Both the position numbers and the translations under genes were made by a program. The notes beneath the pieces were generated by a model. The model was not told the DNA's origin. It saw only the letters and a list, made by a program, of their open reading frames with translations, and ran no database searches. A stretch of 64,000 nt of DNA, from positions 618,514 to 682,513 of the forward strand of contig CP137878.1 of the NCBI GenBank assembly GCA_034406715.1, read 5' to 3'. The DNA comes from Rhodotorula mucilaginosa (taxonomy: Eukaryota; Basidiomycota; Microbotryomycetes; Sporidiobolales; Sporidiobolaceae). Below, piece by piece: positions 44,058 through 63,439 of the stretch; position 1 is the first letter of the stretch; every line of letters starts with the position of its first letter.

Positions 44058-44332
44058 TCAGTGGCAGGGTTACTGTAAACGGCGAAGAGGGAAACCGTGT
44101 CGTTCGCCGCCGCCGCGATCGCGAGAAATTTCCTTCAACTCGATCAGGGCTGGGCGAATATCAAGGTATAGCGAGTGATGCAATGTAGCAGATAGCTCGA
44201 AATCGTTCGCTTCCCGAAATCTGCAACCAGTCCGAGGTGAGGTCCGCGAGAACTCGGGAAAGTGCGAAACAGCTTCCAGACAGGACAACGAAGAGGCAAA
44301 CAGGCGAGGAGGAGGAGGGCGTGAGTTCTTCC
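44058..44332. promoter_or_regulatory. UNG1 upstream region / CAP1 3' spacer
   Basis: 275 bp between the UNG1 start and the CAP1 stop on the same strand. It must hold the UNG1 promoter and the CAP1 3' UTR. No motif was recognised. Confidence 0.35.
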
Positions 44333-46057
44333 CTACGCGGTCTGACCTCCACCCCCGCCGAGTTCCCTCCCCAGTTTGTACCCGACCGCGCGATCCCAGT
44401 CGAGTTTGCTCCTCGTCTTGGGCAGCGCCCGCCTCAATCCGCGGAACGAAGCGTCCGCCAACTCGCCGTACGTCTCGCCCAACTGGCGCTGGAACGCCGA
44501 CTCGGACGACTTGATCGAGGCGATGGCGGCTTCGGGGGAGGGCGTCGCGCCGAGGTGGGACGTCGATTTGAAGGTCGTCGAGAGTTGGACGTTGCCTGTT
44601 TACGCTCTCCCGCCGTCAGCGAGAGGCACGCACTCTCACTCGGGGTTGGTTTGTGGCAGACTCTTGCGAAAGCGCACCTTGCTCGTAGTAGTGGATGTTG
44701 ACCTGTGCAGTACCCTCGAGCACTCCATTGGCCCGATCGAGCGAATACGTCGAGCGCCACCGCCCGGTCCTAGCGATCGGATCGCGGACGAGAAAAGTCA
44801 GGCGTTCTCTTCCTCGCGCTGGCAGCTCCTTCAGAAGAGAACAAGGGAACGCACCAGTAGTTGTTTGGGCTGTACTTGTGTCCGACAAAGTAGAGCCCGA
44901 ATTGGTTCGACGGGCGCGGCTGCTTGGCAGGAGCAGCAGTGCTCTCGTCCGTGCCGACTTTTTGCTCCTCCTGCTTGGTTGCCGCAGCTGTTGCCTCAGT
45001 CTCGTCGGTCGCAGTCGAAGAGACTGGTGGCGCGGGGGAAGCGAGGTCCATCTTGTCGTCGTCCTGTCCCGCCATCGTTTCTGCTTCTGTCTGCTGCGGG
45101 GCTTCCACACCGGCGGCTGGTGCGAAACCGTCTGGCCCCTCAGTCGTCGAGGCATTCGCCGCCGCCGGCGCTTCTTCCGTCTGAGCGGCCTCGGCCTCGT
45201 CGGCCCTCGCCGTCTCAACGGTTTCCTGGTCGAGTACTTCGGTCACGACTTGAGCCGTTTCGGCTGCCGTTACAGCGACGGCTGCGTCTGAGCCTTCGAC
45301 CTCCGTGGCGAGGGCTTCGCCTTCAGCTACGTCGCCGACGGCGACCGCTGGAGCGGCCGGTTCGGGTTCGGGTTCGGATTCGCTCTCGGGCGGGAAAGCC
45401 GGGTCAGGGAGGACGTAGACGGCTGCGACTCCCGACGTGTAGTGGTTCGAGACGTGGGTCGAGAGGAGTTTGTCGAGCGCCGAGCGGGCGGATTCGGTCT
45501 CGACGGAGAAGGGCGAGGTGTACGAGCTGCTGGATTCGGTCGGTGAGGCGGTCTGTGATTGGAATCCACTCGTATGACGGTAAGCATCAATAGAACACCC
45601 TATTTATGCTGCCCATGCTCCGACAGACGGCAGGGCCAGCATGGGAAGAGGTGGAAGCAACGACGACTCACTCCGGACAAGGCATCGAACCGGAACACTT
45701 TTCCCTCGGTCGGTTCAAGGTACTCGTCCGGGCCGACCTTGTTCGCCAAGGTGATCAGCCCACCTCCCGGGGAAGCAGCGGGGGTGAAGTGAGTCTGGTG
45801 GTATTGCTCGAGGGCGGGAGCCAAGCCGGCTTCGATCTCGGACGACGAGAGACCGGAGGGGGCGAGGATGGCGCGCAGGTCGGCGAGGACGTCGTTCACT
45901 GTTTGTCCGGTTGAGCGTGTCAGCTTATATGGATTAGCGAGGTAGTGGGACGGAGCGGTACTCGTCATCACTCGGAGGGAGCGGACTCGCCTTCTCCCGG
46001 AGGACTCTGCAGTAGAAAATGGCAAGCTGCGTCCAACTTGGCTTGGTGATCGCTCAT
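44333..46057 (-). CDS. CAP1: F-actin-capping protein subunit alpha with acidic insertion
   Basis: Alpha subunit of the CapZ heterodimer that caps actin barbed ends. Five exons: 46057-45991, 45898-45672, 45552-44855, 44769-44678, 44595-44333; 448 residues. Family landmarks: KLDAACHFLLQSPPGEVNDV and LADLR, EYLEPTEGKVFRFDAL, FGLYFVGHKYSPNNYW, GRWRSTYSLD, AQVNIHYYEQGNVQLS, and the C-terminal tentacle region ALPKTRSKLDWDRAVGYKLG. Typical length is about 270-290; here about 155 residues of Glu/Ala/Thr/Pro-rich sequence (44916-45384) sit between AAVYVLPDPAF and the FVGHKY strand. Intron 45990-45899 has a GC donor (GAAG|GCGAGT): it is needed to read SPPGE-VNDVL. Confidence 0.9.
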
Positions 46058-46645
46058 CGCGTGCGCGGCGCTGTGCTGCTCGGCGGCGTGTGTGTAATGC
46101 GTTGTTGCGGCGAGATGACGACGTTCGGCGGAGTCGCCGAAGGTGGGGAGCGTCGAGTGAGTGGGTGAGAAGAGCAGGGCGTGCGCGTGAGGGCTTCTTG
46201 CGTAGTGCTTTCGCTCGACCAGTCAGACTCGGAACCGAGTCGAGGGCAGACAAAAGTTGGCAGGACTCGAAAGCTGCTCCGAGAGCGACTCAATAGAAGC
46301 CCGATTTGAAGGCGAGGACAGCCGACTCGTCGTTGTAGAGTTGTTCCACCCGCGGAGGGCACTTCTGCTCCCAGGAGCGTCAACCGGCAGATTAACATAC
46401 ATAGAAGGATATGCGCGCGTGGGAAAGGAGAGGGTGAGGTCTAAATAACCGAGTGTCTGTTTGGATGGCAAGCTGGTTGGTGGTCGATGAGAAGAAGGAG
46501 GGCGGACCGGCACGGACACGGGGGCAGAGGGGCTAGATGCTACAACAAGATCGTGCGGGGCTGGATGCACATGTATCGAAGGGAGGGTGGACGTGAGGGA
46601 GAAGGGATGTGGCGTAAGGCAACGGGCTTCTCAAGAGACGGACGC
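46058..46645. other. Intergenic region, ROT1 3' end to CAP1 start
   Basis: 588 bp on the upstream side of CAP1. No frame of interest was found. It presumably holds the CAP1 promoter and the ROT1 terminator. Confidence 0.45.
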
Positions 46646-47772
46646 TCAAGCGCCTGCTGAGCTGTTGGTGCTGTAGAGCAAGAGAAGACAGTCAGTACCA
46701 AGTCACAGCATCAGAGAAGTCGGGAGAACAGGACGGACAAGATGGCGGTCAGACTTGTGGTCGGGAGCATCGAAGGCGGTCGCGTCGTCAGGAACAGCCT
46801 GTTGGGGGACAATCGAAGACCATCTCAGTCTCCTCATTCAGGCAAACCCCTCAAAGCGCCAAAAACGACGGGAGTGCTGACCTCGGGACTTTGCCGTTGT
46901 AGTTCTGGGCGCGGATCGAGTACGCCTGGTGGTTCGTGTCGATGTTGATCTCCCACTGGTCCCACATCTCCCACTCGTTGTAGTACGTCAGGACGCTCGT
47001 CGTCGGCGTGCACGGGTTCTGCGTCTGCAGGCGGCCGTCGTCGGCAAAGGGCGCGGGCGACATGGTCAAGGACCCGTTCGCGTGCAGTTGGTACTGCGGC
47101 GGGCGGGCGTTCGGAAGGGGGGTCGGGGTGAGCGGGTGGTCTGTTCAATGGCAGCTTCTTTCTCCGGGAGACAAAGGTGGGTCACTCACGGTGCCGTGCT
47201 GCCAGAAGATGACGGCGGTCGGGCAACCCGGGTGGGAAGCTGTGCGTGTGTTCTTTTTGATCAGCGGCGGGGTCTTGACTCTCTCGGAATCGCCCTCGCG
47301 GGGGAGACGCACCGTTCCCTTGGAAGCGGTACTGGGCCGTCTCAAAGTAGCCGTCGTCGGTGAAGGAGTAGGCGATGCCCGTGTTGGCGGGGTAGATGAA
47401 CGGCCGGTCGTTGTTCATCGGGTCGGCAAAGCCCTGCGGTCGCGGGGTTCAAGTCGGCGCACTGGTCAGCTCTCTGGCTGCGGCATTGGACGCCCGGGAA
47501 TGGGTTCGCGAGTTGAGAGGAGGGGCGGCGATTCCGAGCCGAGGCGCAGGAGGAGCAGTCATCATCGCTCGCCCCTGCGCTCTCGTGGTCGGTCAGTGCG
47601 AGTAGGGAGACGGGAGACTCACGGGCCCCGTGACGACTGCGCCGGTCCCGCTGGTCCAGGTTCCGTACAGGCTCGTGACGTTGTTGTTCTGGGCCGAGGC
47701 ACTTCCGACGGCGAACGCGAGGGCGAGGGCGAGAGAAAGGGCACTGGCGAGCAGCGTCGGTAGCCGGAGCAT
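46646..47772 (-). CDS. ROT1: ER chaperone-like protein Rot1
   Basis: Essential ER membrane-associated protein needed for folding of secretory proteins and beta-1,6-glucan synthesis in yeast. Exons 47772-47623, 47433-47313, 47239-47190, 47093-46882, 46798-46739, 46670-46646; 205 residues. The signal peptide (MLRLPTLLASALSLALALAF to SASA) is clear. Family features: LYGTWTSGTGAVVTGPGFAD, GIAYSFTDDGYFETAQYRF, CPTAVIFWQHGTYQLHANGS, LTMSP and a PPSMLPTTSL end. The last intron (46738-46671, GTCCGT to CTACAG with TACTGAC branch, 68 nt) is my preferred model and gives an NSSAGA end. Reading on instead gives a stop at 46711 with a more hydrophobic tail (206 residues). It is divergent from SGS1. Confidence 0.88.
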
Positions 47773-48131
47773 GTTCTCTCGTGCCTGTGCGTACAGTCTA
47801 GAGTGGAGAGCTTGAGGTGAGAGCAGCCCACTTGGGAATTCGAGAGCCCAGTAATGCGTTGGTGTGTAATGACTGAATACAAACCCGCTCAATACAAGCT
47901 GGACCCATTTTGCTTCCGCGTGAGAGCGACGCGTCGCGTGTTTTTGTTTTTCCTCGTCGCCGTTGACATCTCTCTCCTGCAGCTCTAAGCCTGAGCGTAT
48001 AGCGAGCGAGGTGTAGCCCAGTCGCTGCACAGAAGGCGACCACCTACCCGCCCACCCGGGCGCACGAGAACCAGGAGCGCGCTCTCGATTGGTGAACAGC
48101 CAACGCTTGTCTCTCTCCGAGCGACTCGACG
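47773..48131. promoter_or_regulatory. Divergent promoter region, ROT1 / SGS1
   Basis: 359 bp between divergent start codons. No TATA box or recognisable repair-gene element could be identified by eye. Confidence 0.4.
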
Positions 48132-53497
<5,366 letters not shown>

Positions 53498-53698
53498 CTA
53501 TTCCTGTTTTGTGCCTTCCTCTCCTCCCGCATTGTTGTTGTCATTTCTCGCTTCCGATCTGTCTTTGATTGTCGTATCTATCACCCTTGCATTGCAACAA
53601 TTTCACGCCGTTACTTGTTTGGGCTCGGACAACTACGCTTCCCCGGCGAGCGGGCGACCGTTGTTAAAGACCGAAGGAGCCTGTCCCACCACCGCGAG

Positions 53699-56639
<2,941 letters not shown>

Positions 56640-57571
56640 CGTCTTCCAAGAGCGTGAGGTGGTTCGCTCGTGAAAGAACTCTTGAAATTTCCGACGCTCG
56701 ACCTCGCCTGGCTCTCGCCATTCACTTCGACGTGAGCATTAGTCGAGGGAATGAAGCTATCCCTTACAAGGCTAAAAGCGTATGGCTCATAGGCTACGTA
56801 GCTCGTCGACTTCCGGAGCTCTTCGCCTCTTCGCTCGTCTCCGACATCTTCATCGCCGCAGCTTGCTTTGCCCTGCCCACCCGGCTCACATCTGTTGGAT
56901 CATCAAGAACTCGAATAAGCTGGCCCTTCAAGTGAAAAGAGCCCGCCGATGCAACTCGGCTCATTCGAACTTCGGACTCCAGACGACTCGCCACAGTTTC
57001 CGAAGCTGCATGTATCGCTCTCTCGCACCGTTTCACGAGGCGAACGGCATACACATCCTGCTCACTCTTTGGCTATCGATCCTGACACCTTTTGTCGCTA
57101 CACCGCGTTCCGGACCGGCTCCGCTGCGGATTGGTTGATGTAGCTGTCATTCCCGCTTTCGCCACCAAGCGTGCCGACCCATGTTTCTTATGCGGTACAG
57201 CGTCTCGCTTTCTCAAAAGGCCTCTGTGGACTCGAGCAAGATGCGCTGTACCCATCCTTGCGTCCGTTCGCTGTGGCGTAGCCTTGCCCGACCCTCAGGT
57301 GAGGGTTCACGCCACCTGAGTGGGCTCTCCTCGATTTCCTGCTTCGCTCCGTAGTCAAAGTTCTTCGCTTCCCTACGCACGATCGCTGCTTCACTACTTG
57401 TTGCACGAGCTGGATGATCGGGCGATGCATCAAGGCCGAGCTGGAAGTTTGGCGTCGCAGAGCTGAGGAAATTTTCGGACGCAAAACTGTGGTCTGCTCT
57501 CCGATCCCCAGATCGCGGTACTGATCACTGCCTAGACATTTCATACTGCTCGACATACTCGACCAAAATCT
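56640..57571. other. Intergenic region, queuosine-salvage gene to DHR2 start
   Basis: 932 bp between two minus-strand genes, holding the DHR2 promoter and the downstream region of the other gene. GC is visibly lower than in coding DNA. No supported frame. Confidence 0.5.
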
Positions 57572-59158
57572 TTAGTAGTACACCGTCCCTTTCTCTGCAA
57601 TCCTCGCCAAGTCGCGCAACTCTGGCCCTTTCGCCTCATTCCAGATCCACGCATCCAACTCGGGTTCCGTCCACTCGCCGAGCCATGCTTTGTCCGATGC
57701 GGTGCTCTTCGAGAGTTCGTGAGCGCGCTGGACGAGGCGAGCAGAGGCGGTGATGGCGGCGGCGCGGAGACGGGTGGCGGAGTCGCGAGGGAGGAGGGGG
57801 AGGGTTGTTGAGTCGGAGGAGGAGAGAGCGCGGAGGTGCGGGTCGGTCGAGTCGGCGAGGGAGAGGATGCCGTGGTGGACCAACATGGCTGCAGAAGGGG
57901 CGTCGGCCGTATCAGCACTCGAGCGAGGTTCGCTCTTGCCACGACTCGAGAGGATGGGACTCACTCGGCACGACATTGTCGGCAAAGATGGGGAATCCGG
58001 CAGCACTCGGCGGTGCGAACGAGGTGTGCTCGTCTTTGTAGCGCAAGGCGACGTTGGTGACGAGCCAGAATGCCTTCTTCAGCAGGTAAACTGGCTCGCC
58101 GTCGATCTCGTGGACGTCGCGGAAGGCGGGGAAGGTCGATGCGAGCTGCAGGTGTCCTCGCGATCGTCAGCTTCGGAGAAAGGGACGACTGAGACTCGAA
58201 GACGGGGGGGGGGGGGGGGGGGGAACGCACCTCTCGCACGACCCGGTAGCCGTTCCCTTCCGCCCGCTCGAGCGTCTCGCGCAGCCAGACTCCGAGGGAC
58301 TTGACCCCCATCTCTAGCAAGATCCTTCCTGTCTCGTTCAAAACCCCGACCAAGAGCTGTAGGACCTCGAACGCCTCCTCGTCCTTGACGCCGACTTTGA
58401 CCGCGCGGCCGAGGGTCGGGTGGTCCTCCTCGCGGTGGGTCCGGATTCGTGCGAGGTCGGCGATCTGGGCGAGGGTGACGTCGCGCATCCATTGGGCAGA
58501 GAGCGGGGCGTCACCGTTGTCGGGCGAGGAGAGGTAGGCCGAGAGGACGAGCGAGAGGATGGTCTCGTAGGCGCCGCGCGAGGTGAGTCGGTGCAGTGTT
58601 GACCGGTAGCCGCTCAGAAAGTTCAACAGGGCGATGGTACTGTTGCGGTGGCGAGTGTCAGTCCGTTGAACAGCAACTTGTATCGTCTCGTTGTTTGGGG
58701 GGATTCCCTCAGATATCTCATGTAGAATTGTGTTTGTTGCGACCTCATGTTGAATAGACCCGCCCTTGTTCAGGGCCAAGAGTCCCTCGCGCGAAAAGTT
58801 GTATTGGTGTATCATCTCGGGGAGCGTGCGGCGTGTCTCGGAGGTGCGACTCACGCGAGGATGTTGAGCTCGTCGTCGACCGAGTCGAACTGGAGCGGGA
58901 GGCGGACGCCGTGCTGGTCCTTGCGGGCGAGCCAGTCACTTTGTTGGATCTTGAGGATGTACTCGTCAATGGCGTCATCTCGGATCTGTGCAAGTGTGCC
59001 GAGTTAGCTTGCGGTTCTCTTCGAGGGAGGTCGGACGTGGAGCGAGCGAGCGAAGACTGACGGACGGCGACGGCACAGCGCGCGGTGCAGGCAGCGCACG
59101 AGGCTCGCACGGCTTGCTCGAGGTCTTGTGCGGCTGGCAGGTTCGTCATGTCGGTCAT
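57572..59158 (-). CDS. QNG1: Queuosine salvage (DUF2419/Q_salvage) family protein
   Basis: Probable queuosine-nucleotide N-glycosylase releasing queuine for tRNA modification. Five exons: 59158-59066, 58985-58855, 58639-58231, 58145-57965, 57888-57572; 376 residues. Family-like segments: LQFDSVDDELNILATIALLN, FLSGYRSTLH, LNETGRILLEMG, FPAFRDVHEIDGEPVYLLKK, AFWLVTNVALRYKDE, FPIFADNVVPTMLVHHGIL, and the C-terminal LDAWIWNEAKG...GTVYY. Intron 2 (58854-58640, 215 nt) is much longer than its neighbours and keeps an open frame in phase with exon 3. Intron 3 (58230-58146) contains a pure run of 20 C on the coding strand. Family assignment rests on the FPIFADNVVP/TVYY pattern and helical character, so enzymatic activity is inferred. 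Confidence 0.78.
58204..58223. repeat. Homopolymer of 20 G
   Basis: An uninterrupted G20 on the + strand (C20 on the coding strand) just after the donor of intron 3 of the queuosine-salvage gene. Its length in the assembly may be unreliable, since such runs are error-prone and unstable. Confidence 0.9.
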
Positions 59159-59332
59159 GTGCGAGTGTGGGTGAAAGGGAAGAAGTCGAGAGCTGCTCGC
59201 CACTTCGAACTTGGGCCGCCGATTCTGAATTTCCCAATACAGTCTAGAAGTCAAACGCGAATGGGATAGAGTAGATAATAACAACAACACGCTAGTGTCT
59301 ATGTTTTTTTTTTGCGAACCTGTGTCCTGACC
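59159..59332. other. Spacer between mannosyltransferase stop and queuosine-salvage start
   Basis: 174 bp on the minus strand between two genes in the same orientation; it contains a T9 run (59304-59312). It presumably includes the promoter of the queuosine-salvage gene. Confidence 0.4.
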
Positions 59333-61707
59333 TCACTTCCGAAATCCGAGTCCGCCCGCCCTGCCACCGCCGACGCTGTAGAACCGGTCTTCGAACCCAG
59401 CCAAGTCCGGATCATCCGCCCAGTCGACCACCTCCATCCAGTCGTTCTCCTTCCCGACCAGCCTGCCCGTCTCGCGCAGGTCCTCCTCGTCGCCGCACCG
59501 GGCAACGCGCCCCTGATCTCGCCTCACGAGTTCCCGCCACCGCTGCATCTCCACCTCGCTCATCAACTCCTCCGTGAACACTTCCCGGTCGAGGAAGAGG
59601 AACTCGTCCTTCCAGACGTTCTCGATCGCGAGGACGTAGGCGAATCCGCGGTGGCCGTCAAAGAAGCGGGTCTCGAGGCCGCGAGAGAGGAGGGCTTGCT
59701 CGCGGACCCAGCGGGGTGGGGTGGCGTCGTCGGAGGGGAGGAGACCGATGCCGGTCAGGGGGTCCACGTTGGCGAGGTAGTCGCAGTGGAAGACAAAGTC
59801 GGAGGTTTTTGTGGCGGCGGCGTCGGTTTGAGGGAGTCGAAGCTGGAGCGTCCGACCAAACGTGTTGCCGTTGTGCAGGTCGCTGCTCGGGTTCTGATCG
59901 GTCAGCTTCGCCAAGGGCACGAGCTGTCGTAGGGTTCACGAACTCACGCCGTGATTCGCTTGAGCAAGTTTGCATGCACAAACAGCGGCCTCGGCTTGTT
60001 GCCGCCCGCTTCGCTTGCCAATCCGTACTGAAGCATGGTGTGTCCGGCGAACCGATCCGACTTGTCGCCGCCCAGGGCGTTCCTGTCAAGCCACGACGCG
60101 GTCGAGAGATGCCGAGCCGGGACGGCCCACCGTTTGCGGAGCGCGAGGAAGGCGTAACCTGCGGGCGGTGTCAGGCGTGTGTTTCCGGAAGCAGTCAGTC
60201 TCGTGGGAAAGGAGAAGGCGGAAGAAGCCGTCCGGATTTGTGAGGAAAGCAGCGCTCAGAATAAACTCACGGAAGAGGTCTTTGTCGCCATCGCTTAGGT
60301 GGAACCAAAACTCCCAGTCTCGGAGCATGAATTCGACCAGCAGGATCCTGTTCTGTTCGTCTTGAGTTCACTTGCACCTGGAGTGAAAGCCGGGGCGACT
60401 CACGCGTCGAGATGGTCGGACTTGCGCAGCAAGACTTGGCCCGCTTCAATCGTAAATTCGTCGCGGCACTGGACGCCCAAGATAGACCAAATGGCCTGCG
60501 AATCCGACATCGTGTCTGAGTATCGTCAGCCCACCACGGAAAGCGCTTTCGGGAGAACGATCCGAGAAATCTACGACGGCCGACTCACATTCTCGGGTTG
60601 GTCCTTCCAGTAGTCGGGCCAGAAGACGGCCCCCAGCTCTTTGAACTCGACGCTGTCAAAGAGGAACGCCGGATCCCGCGCCGGAACATTGTCCGAATCG
60701 AGCATCAACACCTCGTCGAACCGTTTCGTCGCTTCGACCAGCGCGGCGCCTTTCAGGTGAAAGGATTTGGTCCGCCCGCCTCCTGCTTTGTCGAGTGAGG
60801 TGAGACTCGAGACTTGGGCGTCGAGGGTGGCGAATTCGGCGAGTTGGGCTTGGGAGGGGGATTCGGAGGGAAAGTGGAAGATGAGGGCGGGGAGGGACGA
60901 GTTGTACGACTTGCGCAGGAGGCGGAGCGAGACGAGGACGCGGTCAAAAGTGTCCTGTGGGCGGGTTGTGCTTGATTAGCACTCCTTTGTGATCCAGTTG
61001 CAGCGCCCACTCACGGCGTTTCCGGCCGTCCAGACGATTCCTTGCTTCGGAGCGTCCGAGTCAGGAACCACTTGGGCGAGACGACCGTCCCGCTGTGCGA
61101 CTCTGAGTACGCCGACCAGCTCCCGCCTCAACTCCCCGACCCGGTCCTCGTCGATCGCGTTCCAAAACTCGAGGTTGTTCCTGAAATGCAGCTGGTTCTG
61201 CTCCCTCCGGACGGATGGGCTCCCGCACGTGAGCGAGTTGAACGCGGTCCAAGTTTTGGAGGTACCGACGGGAGAGGCGAGCCAGGCTTCGAGGCGGTCG
61301 TTGAGAGTTGCGGAGCGGGCGAGGGCGGGAGAGGGCGAGATCCAGTCTTGGGAGGGGGCGAAGCGGAGGTTTTCGGATCGGAGGCGGTAGGTCGTCGTGC
61401 GTGGTGGTGGGCACTGGCTGGGTGCGAGGGGAAAGCCGTCCTGCTCGACTTGGGCGAGTGTGGCTTGGACGATGGCGTTGCGGGTGATGCCGGTTAAAGA
61501 TGATACGGCGGCGGCGACTCCAGCTGCGGGCTTACGGCCAGTCGCCAGAAGCAGTGCGGCAAGCAAGAGCGTGGCGAGCACGGCGAGTATGGGCTTGCGT
61601 TTGGCTGCGAAGCGTTGCGGTGACAGCCATGTTGGCGATGAAGTGGGGGAGGAGGACCAGTCTGAAGAGAGCAGCGGCTGGTACGCGTGGCGGAAGCGGC
61701 TTAGCAT
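59333..61707 (-). CDS. Golgi alpha-mannosyltransferase, MNN2/MNN1 (Mannosyl_trans3) family
   Basis: Type II membrane enzyme that adds mannose to N- or O-glycans of cell-wall mannoproteins. Six exons: 61707-61015, 60954-60589, 60495-60404, 60347-60271, 60158-59948, 59882-59333; 662 residues with consistent phases. A short cytosolic tail and a signal anchor (ILAVLATLLLAALLLATG, about residues 38-56) are followed by a stem. The catalytic part has GIVWTAGNADTFDRVLVSLR, LRKSYNSSLPALIFHFPSE, FDEVLMLDSDNVPARDP (D-x-D metal motif), VFWPDYW, CRDEFTIEAGQVLLRKSDH, FWFHLSDGDKDLFRYAF and HLSTASW. The acceptor of the last intron is taken at 59883, so that RIT-ADLHNGNTFG is read. Which member of the MNN1/MNN2/MNN5 group it matches is not decided. 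Confidence 0.87.
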
Positions 61708-62855
61708 CGGAGCATGTTCTCGGCCTCACAACAGTGCTCGAGAATCGAGAGAGAGCGAATTTGGGAGCCAGCTCCAGCCGACGCTCGAGTTCGGAGCGAT
61801 CGGCGGAACTTCCGAAGCGGCGGCCGTTCGTCTTTTCCCTTCTCGCATAGACGCTCAGTCGACTCGTGGCGGTGTTGCTCTGTGCTGCTCCATCCCTTTA
61901 CTGCTCGCTGATCAGCTACGGCTCTGATCCCGCCGCACCGAACCCGTTTCGCCCATCGCCCGCTCTTTTCTCATCACCGCCATCGCCAACTCGACACCTC
62001 GTCACGGTCACGGTGCAGGACGTCGGCGCGGAGAGGGATGGACGGACTTTGATGGCGTGTATTCGCGCGCGCGCGACGACTGGCGACCTCGTCGCGGTGG
62101 TTCGGATTTGCTATCTCACAACGCGGCACTCCCTCGCTCCCGCCAAGTGCTTTCGCCTCGCCGCATTCGACGCTGTCGCTCGTACAGCCACCCTCGCTGC
62201 AAGGCACTCGGGCTTTTGTTCTTCCACGATTACCCTGTTCAGCTCGGCCAACCCAAGCGGTGCTCTCGCTGCAGCGCCCGTCGTATCACCAATTTCACCG
62301 GCGGGGACAGTTGCGCCGATCTTCCACACCGGCCGAGCTGGATCTATCGACTCGCATCTCATGATCTGATTCACGTACAACCTCTTGGCTCCGAGAGCGC
62401 GGGACTCGGTCCGTCAGCTGGATCGAGGATTCCGAAACAAGTGCACCGCTCCAGCGTGGCGGTCTCTTGGCTTCCGTTGACCAGCTAGCACTGCCGCCTG
62501 CTCCAGCCGACAGTCTGGTACGCAGGCTGCATCGACTCTGGCGGCGACGAGCGCTTCCGATCTTGCGCCTCCGTCGGCAGGGAATGACGAGCCAGAGTCG
62601 ATTCAACGCTAATGCCGCGACATTCCACCTTGCTTCCCTTCCCATGATCATCCCAGGTGCTACCTCACAAGTTCTGGTCCGGCATGGAGGGATCACCCGT
62701 GATAGTCGCGGAGAAACGCATTGCGGATAAGGAGGGGAGCGTATGATCTCGAGCCGAGCGCAGGCATGCAGGAGGGCACCACCGAGACGTCACAACATGC
62801 GGGGGAGGTTGAAGCCACTACAAGCTCTTCAGAGCGCGAACCGAGAATGCGCTTC
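61708..62855. other. Region without a recognised gene
   Basis: 1148 bp upstream of the mannosyltransferase. Several open frames up to 176 codons overlap on both strands but none shows a domain or consistent splice structure. A direct repeat of GCGCGAACCGAGAATGCGCT (62834-62853 and 62861-62880) lies at its right edge. Confidence 0.5.
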
Positions 62856-62880
62856 CTAGTGCGCGAACCGAGAATGCGCT
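62834..62880. repeat. Direct repeat of a 20-bp unit, 27-bp period
   Basis: Two perfect copies of GCGCGAACCGAGAATGCGCT, 62834-62853 and 62861-62880, separated by TCCTAGT. It overlaps the predicted stop region of the small candidate gene at 62856-63208. Confidence 0.9.
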
Positions 62881-63208
62881 CCGTAGATGCGTCGTTGACG
62901 CAGGCTGAGCTGGTGGAACGCCGGTCCGGAACCCAAGTGCATCACGGTGCAACAGCTTCGGTTTCGCTTGTTATGCCCATTCTGGATCCCCTGTGTGGTC
63001 AGCAGCAAATTCCGCAGAACTGTAGAAGTCAAATGCAAAACTTCATACCGGATCCAGAATAGCTTCCGCCACGAGCTTGGCCGGGTAGTAGTTCTTTTGC
63101 AGAGGGTCCAATGAGCGTCAGTCAAGCTTGTAGCAGACTTGATCCTGCAAGTGACAAACTGACCATCATCTTGCGCAGCCGAAGAGCATTGAGCCTTTCC
63201 TTCGCCAT
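62856..63208 (-). CDS. Candidate small spliced gene, unknown function
   Basis: Three exons can be drawn: 63208-63164, 63093-63049, 62990-62856, joined by introns of 70 and 58 nt. Their donors are GTCAGT and GTATGA and their acceptors AAAAG and CACAG. Each exon is a multiple of three and the joined frame is open for 74 residues from ATG 63208 (MAKERLNALRLRKMM, NYYPAKLVAEAILDP, GIQNGHNKRNRSCCTVMHLG). The frame is also open further upstream (to about 63439), so the real 5' end may lie there. I do not recognise the protein. The intron structure fits local rules, but the length is short and there is no homology to support it. It may be a decayed gene. Confidence 0.3.
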
Positions 63209-63439
63209 CCCGCCGGCGTGAGCACGGGTGCCCGCCTTGTGCTCAGGCTGAATGGCGGCATGGGCTCCCTCCCCATTTAAAAACCAGTTCAGCAGGTACC
63301 CGAATGTCTTGCGTGCGCGTTCTTCTGGAAAAGGCTCGCGGCGTCCCCCCTGCCGCCCCCCTCTCCGCCCATTGCGCCCCAAGTTCCATCGCGCGTGGTC
63401 TCCCGTGCACGCTCGCTCTCCGTCCCTCCCACCAACCAC

